This document shows positions 6,986-16,900 of a stretch of DNA of 64,000 nt, in pieces. The notes under the pieces were generated by a model. That model was given only the letters and a program-made list of their open reading frames with translations. It was not told where the DNA came from and searched no databases. The stretch lies in assembly GCF_007489285.1 (NCBI RefSeq), contig NZ_VLIY01000024.1:1-64000 (forward strand), written 5' to 3'. Origin of the DNA: Skermania sp. ID1734. Lineage in GTDB: Bacteria; Actinomycetota; Actinomycetes; Mycobacteriales; Mycobacteriaceae. Position 1 is the first letter of the stretch, and the number at the start of each line of letters is the position of its first letter. The position numbers and the translations under genes were made by a program.

Positions 6986-8076
6986 GGCTGACTTTCGATG
7001 GGCTGACTGATGGTGGCCGGGTCGCTGCCCCGACAGGCGGCGCGCAGCACGTGGCCGAGGTCCTCTGCGGTGACTTGGCGGGGATTGTTGTCGGGCACGC
7101 CGGGCAGGATGGCCGCCACGGCCTCGTCAATATCTGACTCCCGGAAACCGTAGTCGCTCAGTGCTTTCGGCGCATCGAGCTGGCGGCGCAGTCGTTGGAG
7201 CCCGTCGAGAGCGTCGGAGGCGCCGAGCGCGGCCGCGATCCGACGTTGGATGTGCGGAACCGCGGGCGCGTTGTAGGCGAGCACGTAGGGCAGCACGACC
7301 GCGTGGGTCTGCGCGTGGGGCAGGTTGTAGGCCCCGCCGAGGACGTGGCAGATCTTGTGATGCAGACCAGATCCGGCCGACGAGAACGCAGCGGCCGACA
7401 GATACGCGGCATACAGCACATGTTCGCGTCCGGCGAGATCGCGTGAATTTGCCGCGACCGCAGGCAGGCCGATCCACAGCGCACGAATCCCCTCCACCGC
7501 GAGCGCCTGATCGATCGGGTCGGCACGGGGTCCCCACATACCATCCACGCAGTGCGCCAACGCGTTCAGCCCTGACGCCACGCTCATGGCCACCGGGAGC
7601 GAGAGGGTGAGTTCGGCGTCGTAGACGATGGCCCGCGGCAGCACGCGCGCATCCACGCCGGTGGTCTTGCGCCCGTTGTCGGTCATCCCCCAGACGGTGG
7701 TCGCTTCGGAACCGGCATAGGTGGTCGGCACGGCAATGATCGGCAGCCCTGTTGCCAACGCGACGGCTTTGGCCAGCCCGATCGCCGAGCCCCCGCCGAT
7801 GCAGACCAGCGCATCGACGTCGTGCCGGGCGGCGCACGCCCGAGCGTGCTCGGCGGCCTCCACCGGCACGTGCATCCGCACTTCGCTGTGGCGATGCGCG
7901 ATCGGCAGGCCCGCGGTAATGGATCCGGCGCGTTCAGCCTCACGCGCCGACGCGATCAGCATCACCCGTTCCGCGGCGAGTCGCTCGACTTCGGCGGCGA
8001 GCAGCGTGCGGGCGCTACCGGACCCGAAACAGATCCGCTGCGTCAGGTTTTCATGCTCGAAGCGCAACTGGTGCAC
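6982..8076 (-). CDS. Maleylacetate reductase (iron-containing alcohol dehydrogenase fold)
   Basis: 364 residues. An N-terminal nucleotide-binding domain with [16 protein letters not shown] is followed by [16 protein letters not shown], then a helical C-terminal domain with [20 protein letters not shown]. It reduces maleylacetate to 3-oxoadipate with NAD(P)H, directly after ring cleavage. The GTG at 8076 has its purine-rich AGAAGGGG too close, so a TTG at 8067 with eight-base spacing is a possible true start. The upstream hydrolase stops 15 bp away and the dioxygenase overlaps by 4 bp. Confidence 0.9.
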   Translation of the reverse strand: MHQLRFEHENLTQRICFGSGSARTLLAAEVERLAAERVMLIASAREAERAGSITAGLPIAHRHSEVRMHVPVEAAEHARACAARHDVDALVCIGGGSAIGLAKAVALATGLPIIAVPTTYAGSEATTVWGMTDNGRKTTGVDARVLPRAIVYDAELTLSLPVAMSVASGLNALAHCVDGMWGPRADPIDQALAVEGIRALWIGLPAVAANSRDLAGREHVLYAAYLSAAAFSSAGSGLHHKICHVLGGAYNLPHAQTHAVVLPYVLAYNAPAVPHIQRRIAAALGASDALDGLQRLRRQLDAPKALSDYGFRESDIDEAVAAILPGVPDNNPRQVTAEDLGHVLRAACRGSDPATISQPIESQP

Positions 8077-8091
8077 CCCTTCTCATGTTGC

Positions 8092-9186
8092 TCACCGAGT
8101 CCGCGATGTGTCGGCGGACAGGCGGTCGGCGAACCAGTCGGCAACCAGGTCGTTGCGTTCGTCGGCGTGGTTGTAGATGGTGTGTTCGCCGTCGTCCCAG
8201 ACATGCAGTGTGGCATCGGTAGAGCCCGCACCGGCGAGGAACGGTTGTTGGTCGTCGAGTTCGACCAGCGGGTCCGCACCGCCGTGCAACACCAGCAGCG
8301 GGCAGCGGATCGTGTGCGTGTGCGGGTCGAAGCGCAGGCGGGCGAAGTTGGCGTTGATCGCTCCCTCGTCGGTCGTGCCGAGCATGGCCGCTGCTTGTTC
8401 GGTGAAGGTCCGGTACGGCAGCAATCGCGGTGCCGCAAAGGCGCCATTGACACAACACGCGCGAACGTCGGGATCGCGCGCGGCGGTAAGGGCAGCGAAC
8501 AGTCCACCCACGCTGTTTCCCCAGATCCCGACCGGGGTTCCCGAGGATCCGGCAAACCGGACGAATTCACTGTAGGCGGCAGCAACGTCGACATCGAGGT
8601 AAATGCCGTAGCGCAAGCGGCTTTCTCCCTGACCCGGCCCCTCGGCCAGCACGGTAGCCAAGCCGCGCGCTGCCAGCGCATCAGCGTAGCGAAGATAGGT
8701 TGCCCCCCAGCCACTTTGGCCGCCGAAGACGATCACCGTGCCCTTCGGTGGGTCCTCGGGCAGCATGTGCCAGCCGACCAGCCGCCCACCGGCGAACGGG
8801 ATCTCGATTCTGTGTAAACGGTTGGCGGAGACGGCGGCTACCTTCGCGACGGCGAGCGAGAATGCGTCGTACAGTTCGCGTTTGCGGTCGGTGTCGAAGT
8901 TGATGGCCATCTGCGCGAACAGGAAGTTCGCTGCGGCGGCGCGGAATACGTCGCACGCGGTGATGGTGTGCCCAGCCGTCAGGGCGGCCTCGGCCGCTGC
9001 CATGCGCTCGCGGCCCAGCGCTTCGGCGGCTTGGTCCCACGGCTGACCCGCCGCACTGCTGCGTTGCATCGCAACAATATCCGCATAACGCATCCCGCCA
9101 TCAAGGAGTCGCGACACTGGCATGGCCCGCCAGTGTGCAGTATTCGCTACTGCCACCGCTTCGTCGGTGACGGTTCGGGCGGTCAT
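8092..9186 (-). CDS. Alpha/beta hydrolase, dihydroxypseudooxynicotine hydrolase-like C-C hydrolase
   Basis: 364 residues from the ATG at 9186, fixed by the ATGA overlap with the hydroxylase gene. A helical N-terminal cap (residues 1-125) precedes an alpha/beta-hydrolase core. The likely triad is Ser225 (GIWGNSVGG), Asp305 (HGGADPLVE) and His335 (DGEHTIYNH). The architecture resembles 2,6-dihydroxypseudooxynicotine hydrolase and the FrsA/DUF1100 group, which have an N-terminal cap and, in the former, split an aryl-ketone C-C bond. In this operon it could remove an acyl chain from a hydroxylated ring before hydroxyquinol cleavage. That substrate is inferred from neighbours only; an esterase role is the main alternative. 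Confidence 0.75.
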   Translation of the reverse strand: MTARTVTDEAVAVANTAHWRAMPVSRLLDGGMRYADIVAMQRSSAAGQPWDQAAEALGRERMAAAEAALTAGHTITACDVFRAAAANFLFAQMAINFDTDRKRELYDAFSLAVAKVAAVSANRLHRIEIPFAGGRLVGWHMLPEDPPKGTVIVFGGQSGWGATYLRYADALAARGLATVLAEGPGQGESRLRYGIYLDVDVAAAYSEFVRFAGSSGTPVGIWGNSVGGLFAALTAARDPDVRACCVNGAFAAPRLLPYRTFTEQAAAMLGTTDEGAINANFARLRFDPHTHTIRCPLLVLHGGADPLVELDDQQPFLAGAGSTDATLHVWDDGEHTIYNHADERNDLVADWFADRLSADTSRTR

Positions 9187-10805
9187 TGCGCCACCAGATC
9201 CGCGTCCGCTGTCGACTCTTGCTGGAGAAACTCTCGCTGGAAAAACAGTGCGCTCCGCAGCGAGTCGACGAGATCGGGCAGTTGCGACAATGAGCCAGCG
9301 CCGTAGAGGTGGAAGTCCGGACGTGCGATGTATACCTCGATGCCGTTGACATTCAAGAACGTTCGGTAAGTATCGGCAACGTCGATGAACGAGCCTGGGC
9401 AATCTGGTTCCAGGGTGGCGATGATCGCTCCGAGTTCGGTCAGGAAGGACAGCTGGTCATCATCGAGAACTGTGCGCGGATCGCGCATTGTGACGACTGA
9501 GAACCCCCACCCGAGAACATCGTCGAAGCGTCCCACGCGTCCGTCCGCCGAGATGACGCCCTGCGGCGACAACGTTCCGGCCAGCGGCTGTGGCGAGCGG
9601 TCCGGTGCGGTGGCGATAACGCCTGCGGTGATCGTGGGAAACGATGGCAGGGGTGGAATCTCACCTCGCTGGAACGCGGCGTCGCGAGCCGCAGCCGCGG
9701 CGGGATCTTTGAGGTTTGCCACCTTCCCGAGTTCGACCGCGCAGTGCTGGATGACCTCGACGTGCGGTCGGCGTTCGGCTTCATAGGTGTCGAGTAGTTC
9801 ATCGCCCGAGCGACCGGTCAACACCAAGTCGAGCTTCCACGCCAAAGTGATGCCGTCACGCATGCCCGAACACGCCCCCTGGCCCATGTACGGCGGCATG
9901 GTGTGCGCCGCGTCGCCGGCAAGGAGCACCCGGCCCTGCCGCCACGACTGTGCGGTACGCGCCGAGAACGTATAGATGATTTGCCGCAGAATGCGCAGAT
10001 CGCTCGGTCCGAGGCCGTGCCGCTCCCGGAACCACTGCCACGCGAAGTCTTCGGTTTCCATTTCGTCGGCGTCGTCATCGGGCAGCACCGCGACCTCGAA
10101 ACGCTGGCGGCTACGGCCAATTGGCATGAACATATTGGGCCGGGCGGGATCACAGAATTGCCGGGTAACCTCGAAATCCGGTCCGAGCGGGTGCAGGCAT
10201 TCGGTGTCGAGGTTCAACCAGCGATCGTCGACGCCCAGATCGAGGCGTCCGATTCCGACAGCGTTGCGAACGGAACTGTTGGCGCCGTCAGCGCCTACGA
10301 CGTATCGTGCGGTCACCTTGCGGTCCTGCGCACCAGCAGACCACTGCTCGTCGCGATCGCGCGACCACGGCCGAATAACCAGCGCGACGTGATCTGGCTC
10401 CGTCTCCACGGCCACCACCCCAACGCCCTGATTGATCTCCACGTTGGGGTAGCTGCGGACGCGTTGGTCGATCGCCGACTCGATGTCCGGCTGGTACATC
10501 GAGTAGTGCGCCGCGAATCCGCTCGACTCCCCCGACCAATCGACCGCGATCAACAAATCGCCCGCACCGTTGCGCCACTCGTAGCACTCTTTTGCCGACG
10601 CATCCCGCAACGCGAACTCCACGTCGCCGCAGGCTTGGACTATGCGCGCTGTTTCGCCGTCGATATGGGTCAACCGCGGCAGGCCGTAGAGACCCGGCCA
10701 CCGTTCGAACACGGCGACCCGGTGCCCGGCCCTGCCCAGCAGGGATGACAGCACCAGCCCCGTCGGCCCGTACCCCACAACGGCAACATCGAAATCGGTG
10801 ACCAC
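9183..10805 (-). CDS. FAD-dependent aromatic hydroxylase (MhpA/PheA-TfdB type)
   Basis: 540 residues. The three flavoprotein hydroxylase motifs are present: the dinucleotide fold VGYGPTGLVLSSLLGRAG near the N-terminus, the DG motif GADGANSSVR, and the GD motif LLAGDAAHTMPPYMGQGA. A C-terminal thioredoxin-like domain completes the family length. It uses NAD(P)H and O2 to add an ortho hydroxyl to a phenolic ring. GTG 10805 is preceded by AAGGAG. It is the first gene of the operon and lies opposite the AraC gene across a 242-bp control region in which I see no clear palindrome. The substrate is probably a resorcinol-type phenol, judging from the downstream hydroxyquinol enzymes. Confidence 0.88.
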   Translation of the reverse strand: MVTDFDVAVVGYGPTGLVLSSLLGRAGHRVAVFERWPGLYGLPRLTHIDGETARIVQACGDVEFALRDASAKECYEWRNGAGDLLIAVDWSGESSGFAAHYSMYQPDIESAIDQRVRSYPNVEINQGVGVVAVETEPDHVALVIRPWSRDRDEQWSAGAQDRKVTARYVVGADGANSSVRNAVGIGRLDLGVDDRWLNLDTECLHPLGPDFEVTRQFCDPARPNMFMPIGRSRQRFEVAVLPDDDADEMETEDFAWQWFRERHGLGPSDLRILRQIIYTFSARTAQSWRQGRVLLAGDAAHTMPPYMGQGACSGMRDGITLAWKLDLVLTGRSGDELLDTYEAERRPHVEVIQHCAVELGKVANLKDPAAAAARDAAFQRGEIPPLPSFPTITAGVIATAPDRSPQPLAGTLSPQGVISADGRVGRFDDVLGWGFSVVTMRDPRTVLDDDQLSFLTELGAIIATLEPDCPGSFIDVADTYRTFLNVNGIEVYIARPDFHLYGAGSLSQLPDLVDSLRSALFFQREFLQQESTADADLVAQ

Positions 10806-11047
10806 GCCAGCTCCTTACTCGCAGGAATTTCTCGTGCCCTGACGCTAAGAAGGTGTGATCCACGTCGCTATCCGGGACGCGACAGGCTCAGCCGAAACGC
10901 GTCACCAGATTTGCCGGGCCACACGCCCGACCCTCGATGCCCGCCGCGTTACCCTGAAAGTTCCACCGGTCACGTCAGTGGGTGGACAACGTCGGTCGAG
11001 GTGGCTATGAGCAGTATCGATGCACAAAAGCACACGGGCAGGCGTTG

Positions 11048-12061
11048 ATGAACAGCCCGTTGGCCGGACACCGGGTGCTTGCCACTGACGATGTCGATGA
11101 GTTCCGCCAGCAGGCCTCGAACCTACTGAGCGCGCACCAGATTCAGCCCGCCAGCACAACGGTTGCGGCGTCGTTTCGTGGCCATGTCAATGCCACCCGA
11201 TTTGGCGACATCGACCTCGTCTACCTCGACCAAGGCGTCGACGTCGACGTCGACATCCTGGATCGCATCGACTACTACGACCTCATGCTGGCAATCGGGG
11301 GAACAAACAGGCTGGAGCTGACCGCCGGAGCCGACCACCGACAGGTCAGCAACGAGCGCGCTCGCCTCGACCACGTCACCGGAGCGCTTCTCTCACCGCG
11401 AATGCGCGCAGCTATGCACATGGACGCCAGCTACCGGCAGTTGCACCTACGTATCGAAAAGAGTGCTCTCGACCGGCGCGTCGAAGCCATGCTCGGCCGT
11501 CCGATACACGGGTCGATCGTCTTCGACCTTGCCGTGGACCTCACTACGCCCGTGATGGCCACCTGGCACTCGTCGCTCGATGTGCTGCTGCGCGATCTGG
11601 ACAACGGCAGCGGCCTCACCCAACATCCGCTCGCGGCCTCGAGTTGGCAGGACACGCTGCTGACAGGACTGTTGCTTGCTCAACCGCACAACTTCCTGTC
11701 AGCACTGCGGGAACCCGCGGCCCCGGTCTACCACTCGACTATGCGGAGAGCGCTCGCTTACATCGACGAAAACCTCGATGCCCCAATAACTGTCGCTGAT
11801 ATCGCACAGCAGGTCGGGACCAGCGTGCGGTCGCTGCAACGAGCGTTCCAAGACAACATCGGCGCTACTCCGAAAGGTTATATTCAGTCACTGCGGCTCA
11901 CCCGCGTCCGAGATGAACTCCTCGACGCCGGGACAACCGAAACGGTGACCGATATCGCCTACCGATGGGGCTTCGGCCATCTGTCACGCTTCGCCGCCGC
12001 ATACCGCCACCGATACGGCGAAACACCCTCGCAAACCCGCGAAAGCGCGCTCAGGAGGTAG
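11048..12061 (+). CDS. AraC-family transcriptional regulator of the aromatic operon
   Basis: 337 residues from ATG 11048; an in-frame GTG at 10982 would add 22 residues that do not look like the family. The N-terminal ~180 residues form an AraC-binding cupin-like sensor domain (LAGHRVLATDDVDEFRQQAS). The C-terminal ~100 residues contain two helix-turn-helix motifs (ITVADIAQQVGTSVRSLQRA and ETVTDIAYRWGFGHLSRFAA). It is divergent from the hydroxylase-hydrolase-reductase-dioxygenase operon, so it is the likely activator responding to the phenolic substrate or an intermediate. Confidence 0.88.
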   Translation: MNSPLAGHRVLATDDVDEFRQQASNLLSAHQIQPASTTVAASFRGHVNATRFGDIDLVYLDQGVDVDVDILDRIDYYDLMLAIGGTNRLELTAGADHRQVSNERARLDHVTGALLSPRMRAAMHMDASYRQLHLRIEKSALDRRVEAMLGRPIHGSIVFDLAVDLTTPVMATWHSSLDVLLRDLDNGSGLTQHPLAASSWQDTLLTGLLLAQPHNFLSALREPAAPVYHSTMRRALAYIDENLDAPITVADIAQQVGTSVRSLQRAFQDNIGATPKGYIQSLRLTRVRDELLDAGTTETVTDIAYRWGFGHLSRFAAAYRHRYGETPSQTRESALRR

Positions 12062-12070
12062 ACGAGACGT

Positions 12071-12505
12071 TCAATCCGTTAGCGCCGCAACCACTTCGCT
12101 GTTGCGGCCGAGGAGCCGGGCGGCGGTAAGCGGGTCCATATAGTCGCGGTAGGAGACGATCTGCCCCTCGCTCACTCGGATCACGCCTACGGCACGGAAG
12201 CGGTACGACTCCCCTGTCACCAATGACCTTCCGTGGTGCTCGATTTCGGCAACGACGACTTCTGGATCGGTGGTGTCGTGAACGACAGCCTGCACGTCGA
12301 CAATGTCGAACAGTTCGCGTGCGGACGGTGCAGCATCGAAATAGCTTCGGATCGCCTTCCGCCCTCTTAGCTCGTGTGGCTGACCAGGCAACGGAAACGG
12401 ATATTCCAGCGTCCCGTCCTCGGCGAACAAGTCGGCAAAGACGACTCCCTCACCGGCGACCATGCGACACACCTGCTCCACCATCTCGCGTGGGCTGCGC
12501 ACCAT
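12071..12505 (-). CDS. SnoaL-like/NTF2-fold protein
   Basis: 144 residues. The cone-shaped alpha+beta fold pattern is clear: an N-terminal helix, FADLFAEDGTLEYPFPLPGQ, LRGRKAIRSYF and a sheet ending VIRVSEGQIVSYRDYMDP. Members act as isomerases, cyclases or small-molecule binding proteins. AGGAGGTAGCG precedes the ATG, an excellent ribosome site. It is divergent from a TetR gene with two candidate operators between them, so it is probably the direct target of that repressor. It is convergent with AraC. Confidence 0.8.
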   Translation of the reverse strand: MVRSPREMVEQVCRMVAGEGVVFADLFAEDGTLEYPFPLPGQPHELRGRKAIRSYFDAAPSARELFDIVDVQAVVHDTTDPEVVVAEIEHHGRSLVTGESYRFRAVGVIRVSEGQIVSYRDYMDPLTAARLLGRNSEVVAALTD

Positions 12506-12521
12506 CGCTACCTCCTATAAT

Positions 12522-12564
12522 CGGAACGGTGACTCCGCTTACACAATACGGAACGTGCGCTCCG
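12522..12564. promoter_or_regulatory. Tandem candidate TetR operators
   Basis: Two 16-bp partial palindromes, CGGAACGGTGACTCCG (12522-12537) and CGGAACGTGCGCTCCG (12549-12564), share ten or more bases in the same orientation with CGGA/TCCG ends. They lie 27 bp apart between the divergent SnoaL and TetR starts. Confidence 0.6.
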
Positions 12565-12571
12565 GTTAGCA

Positions 12572-13123
12572 ATGGTTAGCGACAGACCGCTGCGTGCAGA
12601 CGCTCGACGCAACCGAGACCGGATTCTGGCCGCCGCTCGTGAGGCTTTCGCCGAATCCGGGTTCGCGGTACCCCTCGACGACATCGCCGCCCGCGCCGGC
12701 GTCGGGCCCGGAACTGTGTACCGGCACTTTCCCGACAAAAGCGCGCTGTTCGGGGCCGTCGTGACCGCCCGCGTAAGCGATCTCGTTTCCGAGGCTCGCC
12801 ACCGCGCGAGCGATGACGAGCCCGGCGCGGCCTTCTTCGGATTCCTCACCCGCGTTGCCCAAGAAGCCGCGGCCAAGCGCGACCTACCCGATGCCATAGC
12901 CGTTCCGGGGCCGCTGCGAGAGGCGCTACACGAGGCGATGTCCGTGCTGCTCCACCGAGCGCAAGAGTGCTCGGCAGTACGCGGCGATATCACCACCGAC
13001 GACCTCATCGCCTTACTCAAAAGCCTCGTGACCGCCGTGGCCGACTCACCGAGTCCGGGTCGTGCTGACCGCATCCTCGCCGTCGTTGTCGACGGGCTCC
13101 GCGCGTCTCCGCCCAAAAGATGA
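12572..13123 (+). CDS. TetR/AcrR-family repressor
   Basis: 183 residues. The N-terminal helix-turn-helix is complete: RRNRDRILAAAREAFAESGF, then LDDIAARAGVGPGTVYRHFP. The C-terminal helical ligand domain is typical of the SACE_7040-type small regulators (ALFGAVVTARVSDLVSEAR; FFGFLTRVAQEAAAKRDL). It should bind the paired sites at 12522-12564 and control itself and the SnoaL-like gene. The start lies eight bases after the second site, so bound protein would block both promoters. The ligand is unknown. Confidence 0.88.
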   Translation: MVSDRPLRADARRNRDRILAAAREAFAESGFAVPLDDIAARAGVGPGTVYRHFPDKSALFGAVVTARVSDLVSEARHRASDDEPGAAFFGFLTRVAQEAAAKRDLPDAIAVPGPLREALHEAMSVLLHRAQECSAVRGDITTDDLIALLKSLVTAVADSPSPGRADRILAVVVDGLRASPPKR

Positions 13124-13134
13124 GGTGAGGCGTT

Positions 13135-13806
13135 CTACCACCGCGGCGCGGTTCCGTAGATGCCTCGGTAGTCGGCGGCAAAGGCACGACGGCCGGCAAT
13201 TCGCCACAGGATCCGAATCGGCAGGGGCAACAAGGCCATGAGCAGTGCGCGCTGGGAGGGTGTAGCCGTGTAGAGCATGTAGCCGAGAAAGACCAGTCGA
13301 CGGTTCTTCGGGATTGCGGAGTTGCCGCGCTCAGCGAGTGCCTGCCACTCGCCTCTCGTCATGTGGGTTTCGACGATCGGCAGGATGCGTTCTTCCTCCG
13401 CACGCAGATGCTCGTCGAGGACGAGATTCAATTCCGTGAGGGAGTTGGCGAGGTCGTCTCCGGCACCCTGGCTTCCGCTGTCAGCGAAGGCAGTCGACTG
13501 CTCGCGGACGACCGCCATCAACGACCCGATCCGACCGTGTTGCTCCTCCATCTGCAGGACGAGCGCGGTATCGGCCGGTGCGCGATTGGCCAGGATGGGC
13601 CACATGAGTTCGTCTTCTCCGGTGTGGTGATGATGGAGACCGTCGAGCAGTTCGGTCAGCCAGCAAACCAACACCTCTGCGCGCCGGCGATCACCGTCGG
13701 CAACGTTGCGAACGAGATTTGGCAATGCGCCGAGGTTGACGCGAAACACGTTGTGCACGATCACCATTTCGTCGGTGTCGGGCCGGCTTTGCGCTGTCAG
13801 TGTCAT
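13135..13806 (-). CDS. Hemerythrin HHE-domain protein
   Basis: 223 residues. The di-iron ligands of a hemerythrin four-helix bundle can be placed: His18 (VHNVFR), the HHHHTGEDE cluster (58-66), His90 (EEQHGRI) and His133 with Glu137 (EHLRAEEERILP). The C-terminal part (MLYTATPSQRALLMALLPLP) is hydrophobic and may touch the membrane. Bacterial hemerythrins sense or bind O2, NO or peroxide. It is divergent from the SARP-ATPase gene at 13934 and its control region contains SARP-type repeats, so the ATPase could regulate it. Confidence 0.85.
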   Translation of the reverse strand: MTLTAQSRPDTDEMVIVHNVFRVNLGALPNLVRNVADGDRRRAEVLVCWLTELLDGLHHHHTGEDELMWPILANRAPADTALVLQMEEQHGRIGSLMAVVREQSTAFADSGSQGAGDDLANSLTELNLVLDEHLRAEEERILPIVETHMTRGEWQALAERGNSAIPKNRRLVFLGYMLYTATPSQRALLMALLPLPIRILWRIAGRRAFAADYRGIYGTAPRW

Positions 13807-13856
13807 GGTCGCTCCAGTGTCTTGGCGTTCTTGGACGATTCACTCTGATCGACGCC

Positions 13857-13874
13857 ACTTGGAAATCACTTGGA
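13857..13874. promoter_or_regulatory. SARP-type heptamer direct repeat
   Basis: ACTTGGA (13857-13863), spacer AATC, ACTTGGA (13868-13874): an 11-bp period with a 4-bp spacer, as in known SARP operators. It lies between the hemerythrin gene (start 13806) and the SARP gene (start 13934). Two further CTTGG words occur at 13821 and 13830. Confidence 0.55.
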
Positions 13875-13933
13875 GCGGCCGTACCCGCTAGCTTGAGGCG
13901 AATTGCACGAAATGTCCTAAACTCGCCAGCGTC

Positions 13934-16900
13934 ATGGTGCACCTGCGGATCCTTGGACCCTTCGACGCTGTTGACGTCGACGGGCGGTTCTTGGATCTCG
14001 GCGGCCCAAAGCAGCGTGCGGTTCTCGCGTTGCTGCTGGTAGCCCAAGGCCAAGTGGTGTCGGTCGATCGATTGTGCGAGGACCTCTGGGACGGTGAGCC
14101 ACCGCGACGAGCCCTGGTTGCACTGCAGGCCTACGTCTCCAATCTCAGGAAGATTCTCGAACCGCATCGGCCGCCCAGGTCCCCCGCCACGGTCTTGGTC
14201 AGCCGGGCGCCCGGGTATGCGATCACGGCGTCGGCCGCCGACGTCAACGCCTGGCGGTTCGAGCAGATGGTCAGCGTCGCTACCGAAATCGCGGACCCTG
14301 CCAGTCGACGAAATCACCTTCGTGAAGCGATGACGCTGTGGCGTGGGCACGCTTTGGCCGACTTCGCTTCCACATCCTGGGCCGCGGCGGAGGCAGCCCG
14401 GCTGGAGGAGCTTCGCGTCGTCGCCAGCGAGCGACTCGTCCAGGCACTACTCGACTGCGACGAGGCACCTGAAGCGGTACTCGTCGGCCATCGATTGTGC
14501 AACGAACATCCGCTACGCGAGGAGTCGTGGCGGCTTTTTGCGCTCGCTCTTTACGCGAGCGGACGCCAGGGCGATGCGCTTGCCGCGATCCGGCGGGCAC
14601 GCAACACGCTCGCCGACGAACTGGGCATCGATCCGGGGCCGGCATTGGCCCAACTCGAGGCAGATGTTCTGGCGCAGCGGATTCCGATTCGCGTTCGACA
14701 GAGCCCGATCACCACAGCCGACGGCAATGCCCCGCAGCCCCACCGCACCGACGGTCGAGCGCAGTTGCTCGGCCGTGCGGAACACATTGGTGCAGTGCTC
14801 AATTTGGCGGAACGTCGGCGTTCAAGCGTGTGTCTGATCAGCGGCTCGGCGGGTGTCGGAAAATCGGCCTTGCTCGCGCACCTGGCTGAATTCCTCACGG
14901 CACCGGCTCGACCGGCCCACGGCGAGGACTGGCTGGTAGCAACGGGACAATGTCCAGAGGACGATGGCGCCCCGGCCGCCTGGGCGTGGGTACAGGTAAT
15001 TCGTAGCCTGTCCGCCACGCAGGTCGGCTTCGGCGCCGGACTCGACGTCTTCGTCGACAATGCGGTGACACCTCCGCTGCGTCAAGAAACGGACGAGTCA
15101 CGGTTTCTGCTGCACCAGCGTCTTGTCCAGGATCTCGCCGACCTCGCGCGCATCCAACAGGTGGCGGTTTTCATCGACGATGCGCACCGAGCAGACGCCG
15201 AGACGCTCACCCTACTGACGACAGTGGCTTCGACGGCGCCAGTGCTGGTCGTGGTGTCGTATCGGCCCGAGGAGATTGGCAGGCACTTTGCGGGCGCCCT
15301 CGCGACGCTGGCGCCATTGGATCCATTGCGCATTGAACTGTCGGGTTTGCCCGTCGAGGACGCGACGCGGTTGGTGCAAGCGGAGTCAGGGGTCACCCCT
15401 GCCCCAGCAATCATGGAAACTTTGCTGGACCGCACCGGCGGCAATCCGTTCTACCTCCGGGAAAGCGCACGCCTGATGCGCAGCGAGGGCGCCCTGGTCG
15501 CGACATCGGCGGTACCCGCCGGCGTACGAGACGTCCTGCGCAGGCGGTTCCATCGACTGCCGGACATCGCTGTGTCGATTCTGCGCCTGACCGCACTGAT
15601 CGGCCGCACGGCAGACATCGAGGTGGTGCTGCACGCAGCCGAGGTGAACGAAGAAGTCGTTTTCGACGCTCTCGACGCGGGCATGCTTGCCGGGTTGCTC
15701 GACATCTCCGACACCACTGTCACATTCACCCACTCGCTCGTGCGAGAGACATTGGTCGACGATATTCCCCGATTGCGCCGTATGCGTTGGCACCGTCGAA
15801 TAGCCGACGCCGTGCACGCTGTGCATCCCGACGACGTGAGCGCGCTGGCTCATCATCACGGCCAGGCACTGACCCCCGTAAACGCCGAACAAGCCGTCGA
15901 ATATGCGCTGGCGGCAGCCGATCTCGCGGCTACCAGATTCTCGCACGACGTCATCGCGGAGAATCTGCAGATCGCCGACCGCGCGCTTGCCCGAATGCCA
16001 GCAGCCGACACGGCAGCGCGCGTTCGGGTGCTGTGTCGGCTGAGCAGCGCACGGTTGGCCGATGGTTCACTCGAGGAGGCGCGTGCGACCCGTTTGCAGG
16101 CATTGAGCTTGGCCCGCGCGGCGGACCGCGCAGACCTGGTTGTCGAGGCTCTTCTTGCCTGGGAAACACCAACTCCGTGGATAACTCGGAGGTACGGAAC
16201 CGTCGACGAATTCGTCGTCGATGCCGTGCAAGAATGCCTAGCCATTCCAGACCTACCCGTGGGCACCCGGTGCAGGTTGCTGGCCGTTCTGGTCGAGGAA
16301 ACCTATGGCGAGCGAGACGAGGACGCTCGAGGTGCGGCCGTCGAGGCGGTTCGGCTGTCCGACGAGATTGCCGATCCGACCACCCGTGGGCTGGCCATCA
16401 ATGCCTACCTGGCGCTGTCGCACAATCGCACTGCACGGGCGGAACGGTGCGCGCTCGCCGACGAACTCATTCGACTGTCCCCTCGTTGCGCCACCGAGGT
16501 CTTCGGGCTGATCGGCCATTTCGCACACGTACGCCTGGCCGCGGTTGTTGGGGACATCGAGACAGCGGCGGCTCATCTGTCGACGATGGACACCCTCGCC
16601 GACCGGTATCGATGGGGGCAGGCGCGGGCGGTCAATCTCATGGCGCATGCGATGCAGGCACACGTGCAGGGTGACACGGACCGCGCCGCGGCCACGTATG
16701 TGCAGGCGCATCAGCATTTCACTCTGGCCAACATGCACGACGCGGACGCCGTCCTGGGTTTGTCGATGTTCACCCTCGCCGTGACTACCGGCCGACTGGC
16801 GGATCTGGTCGGCCCCCTTACGGCGATCGTCTCCGATGCCGACGACGCGGTGAAAGATCCGCTAGCGCTGGCGATGTGTGCAGCGGGGCGCAGAGAAGAG

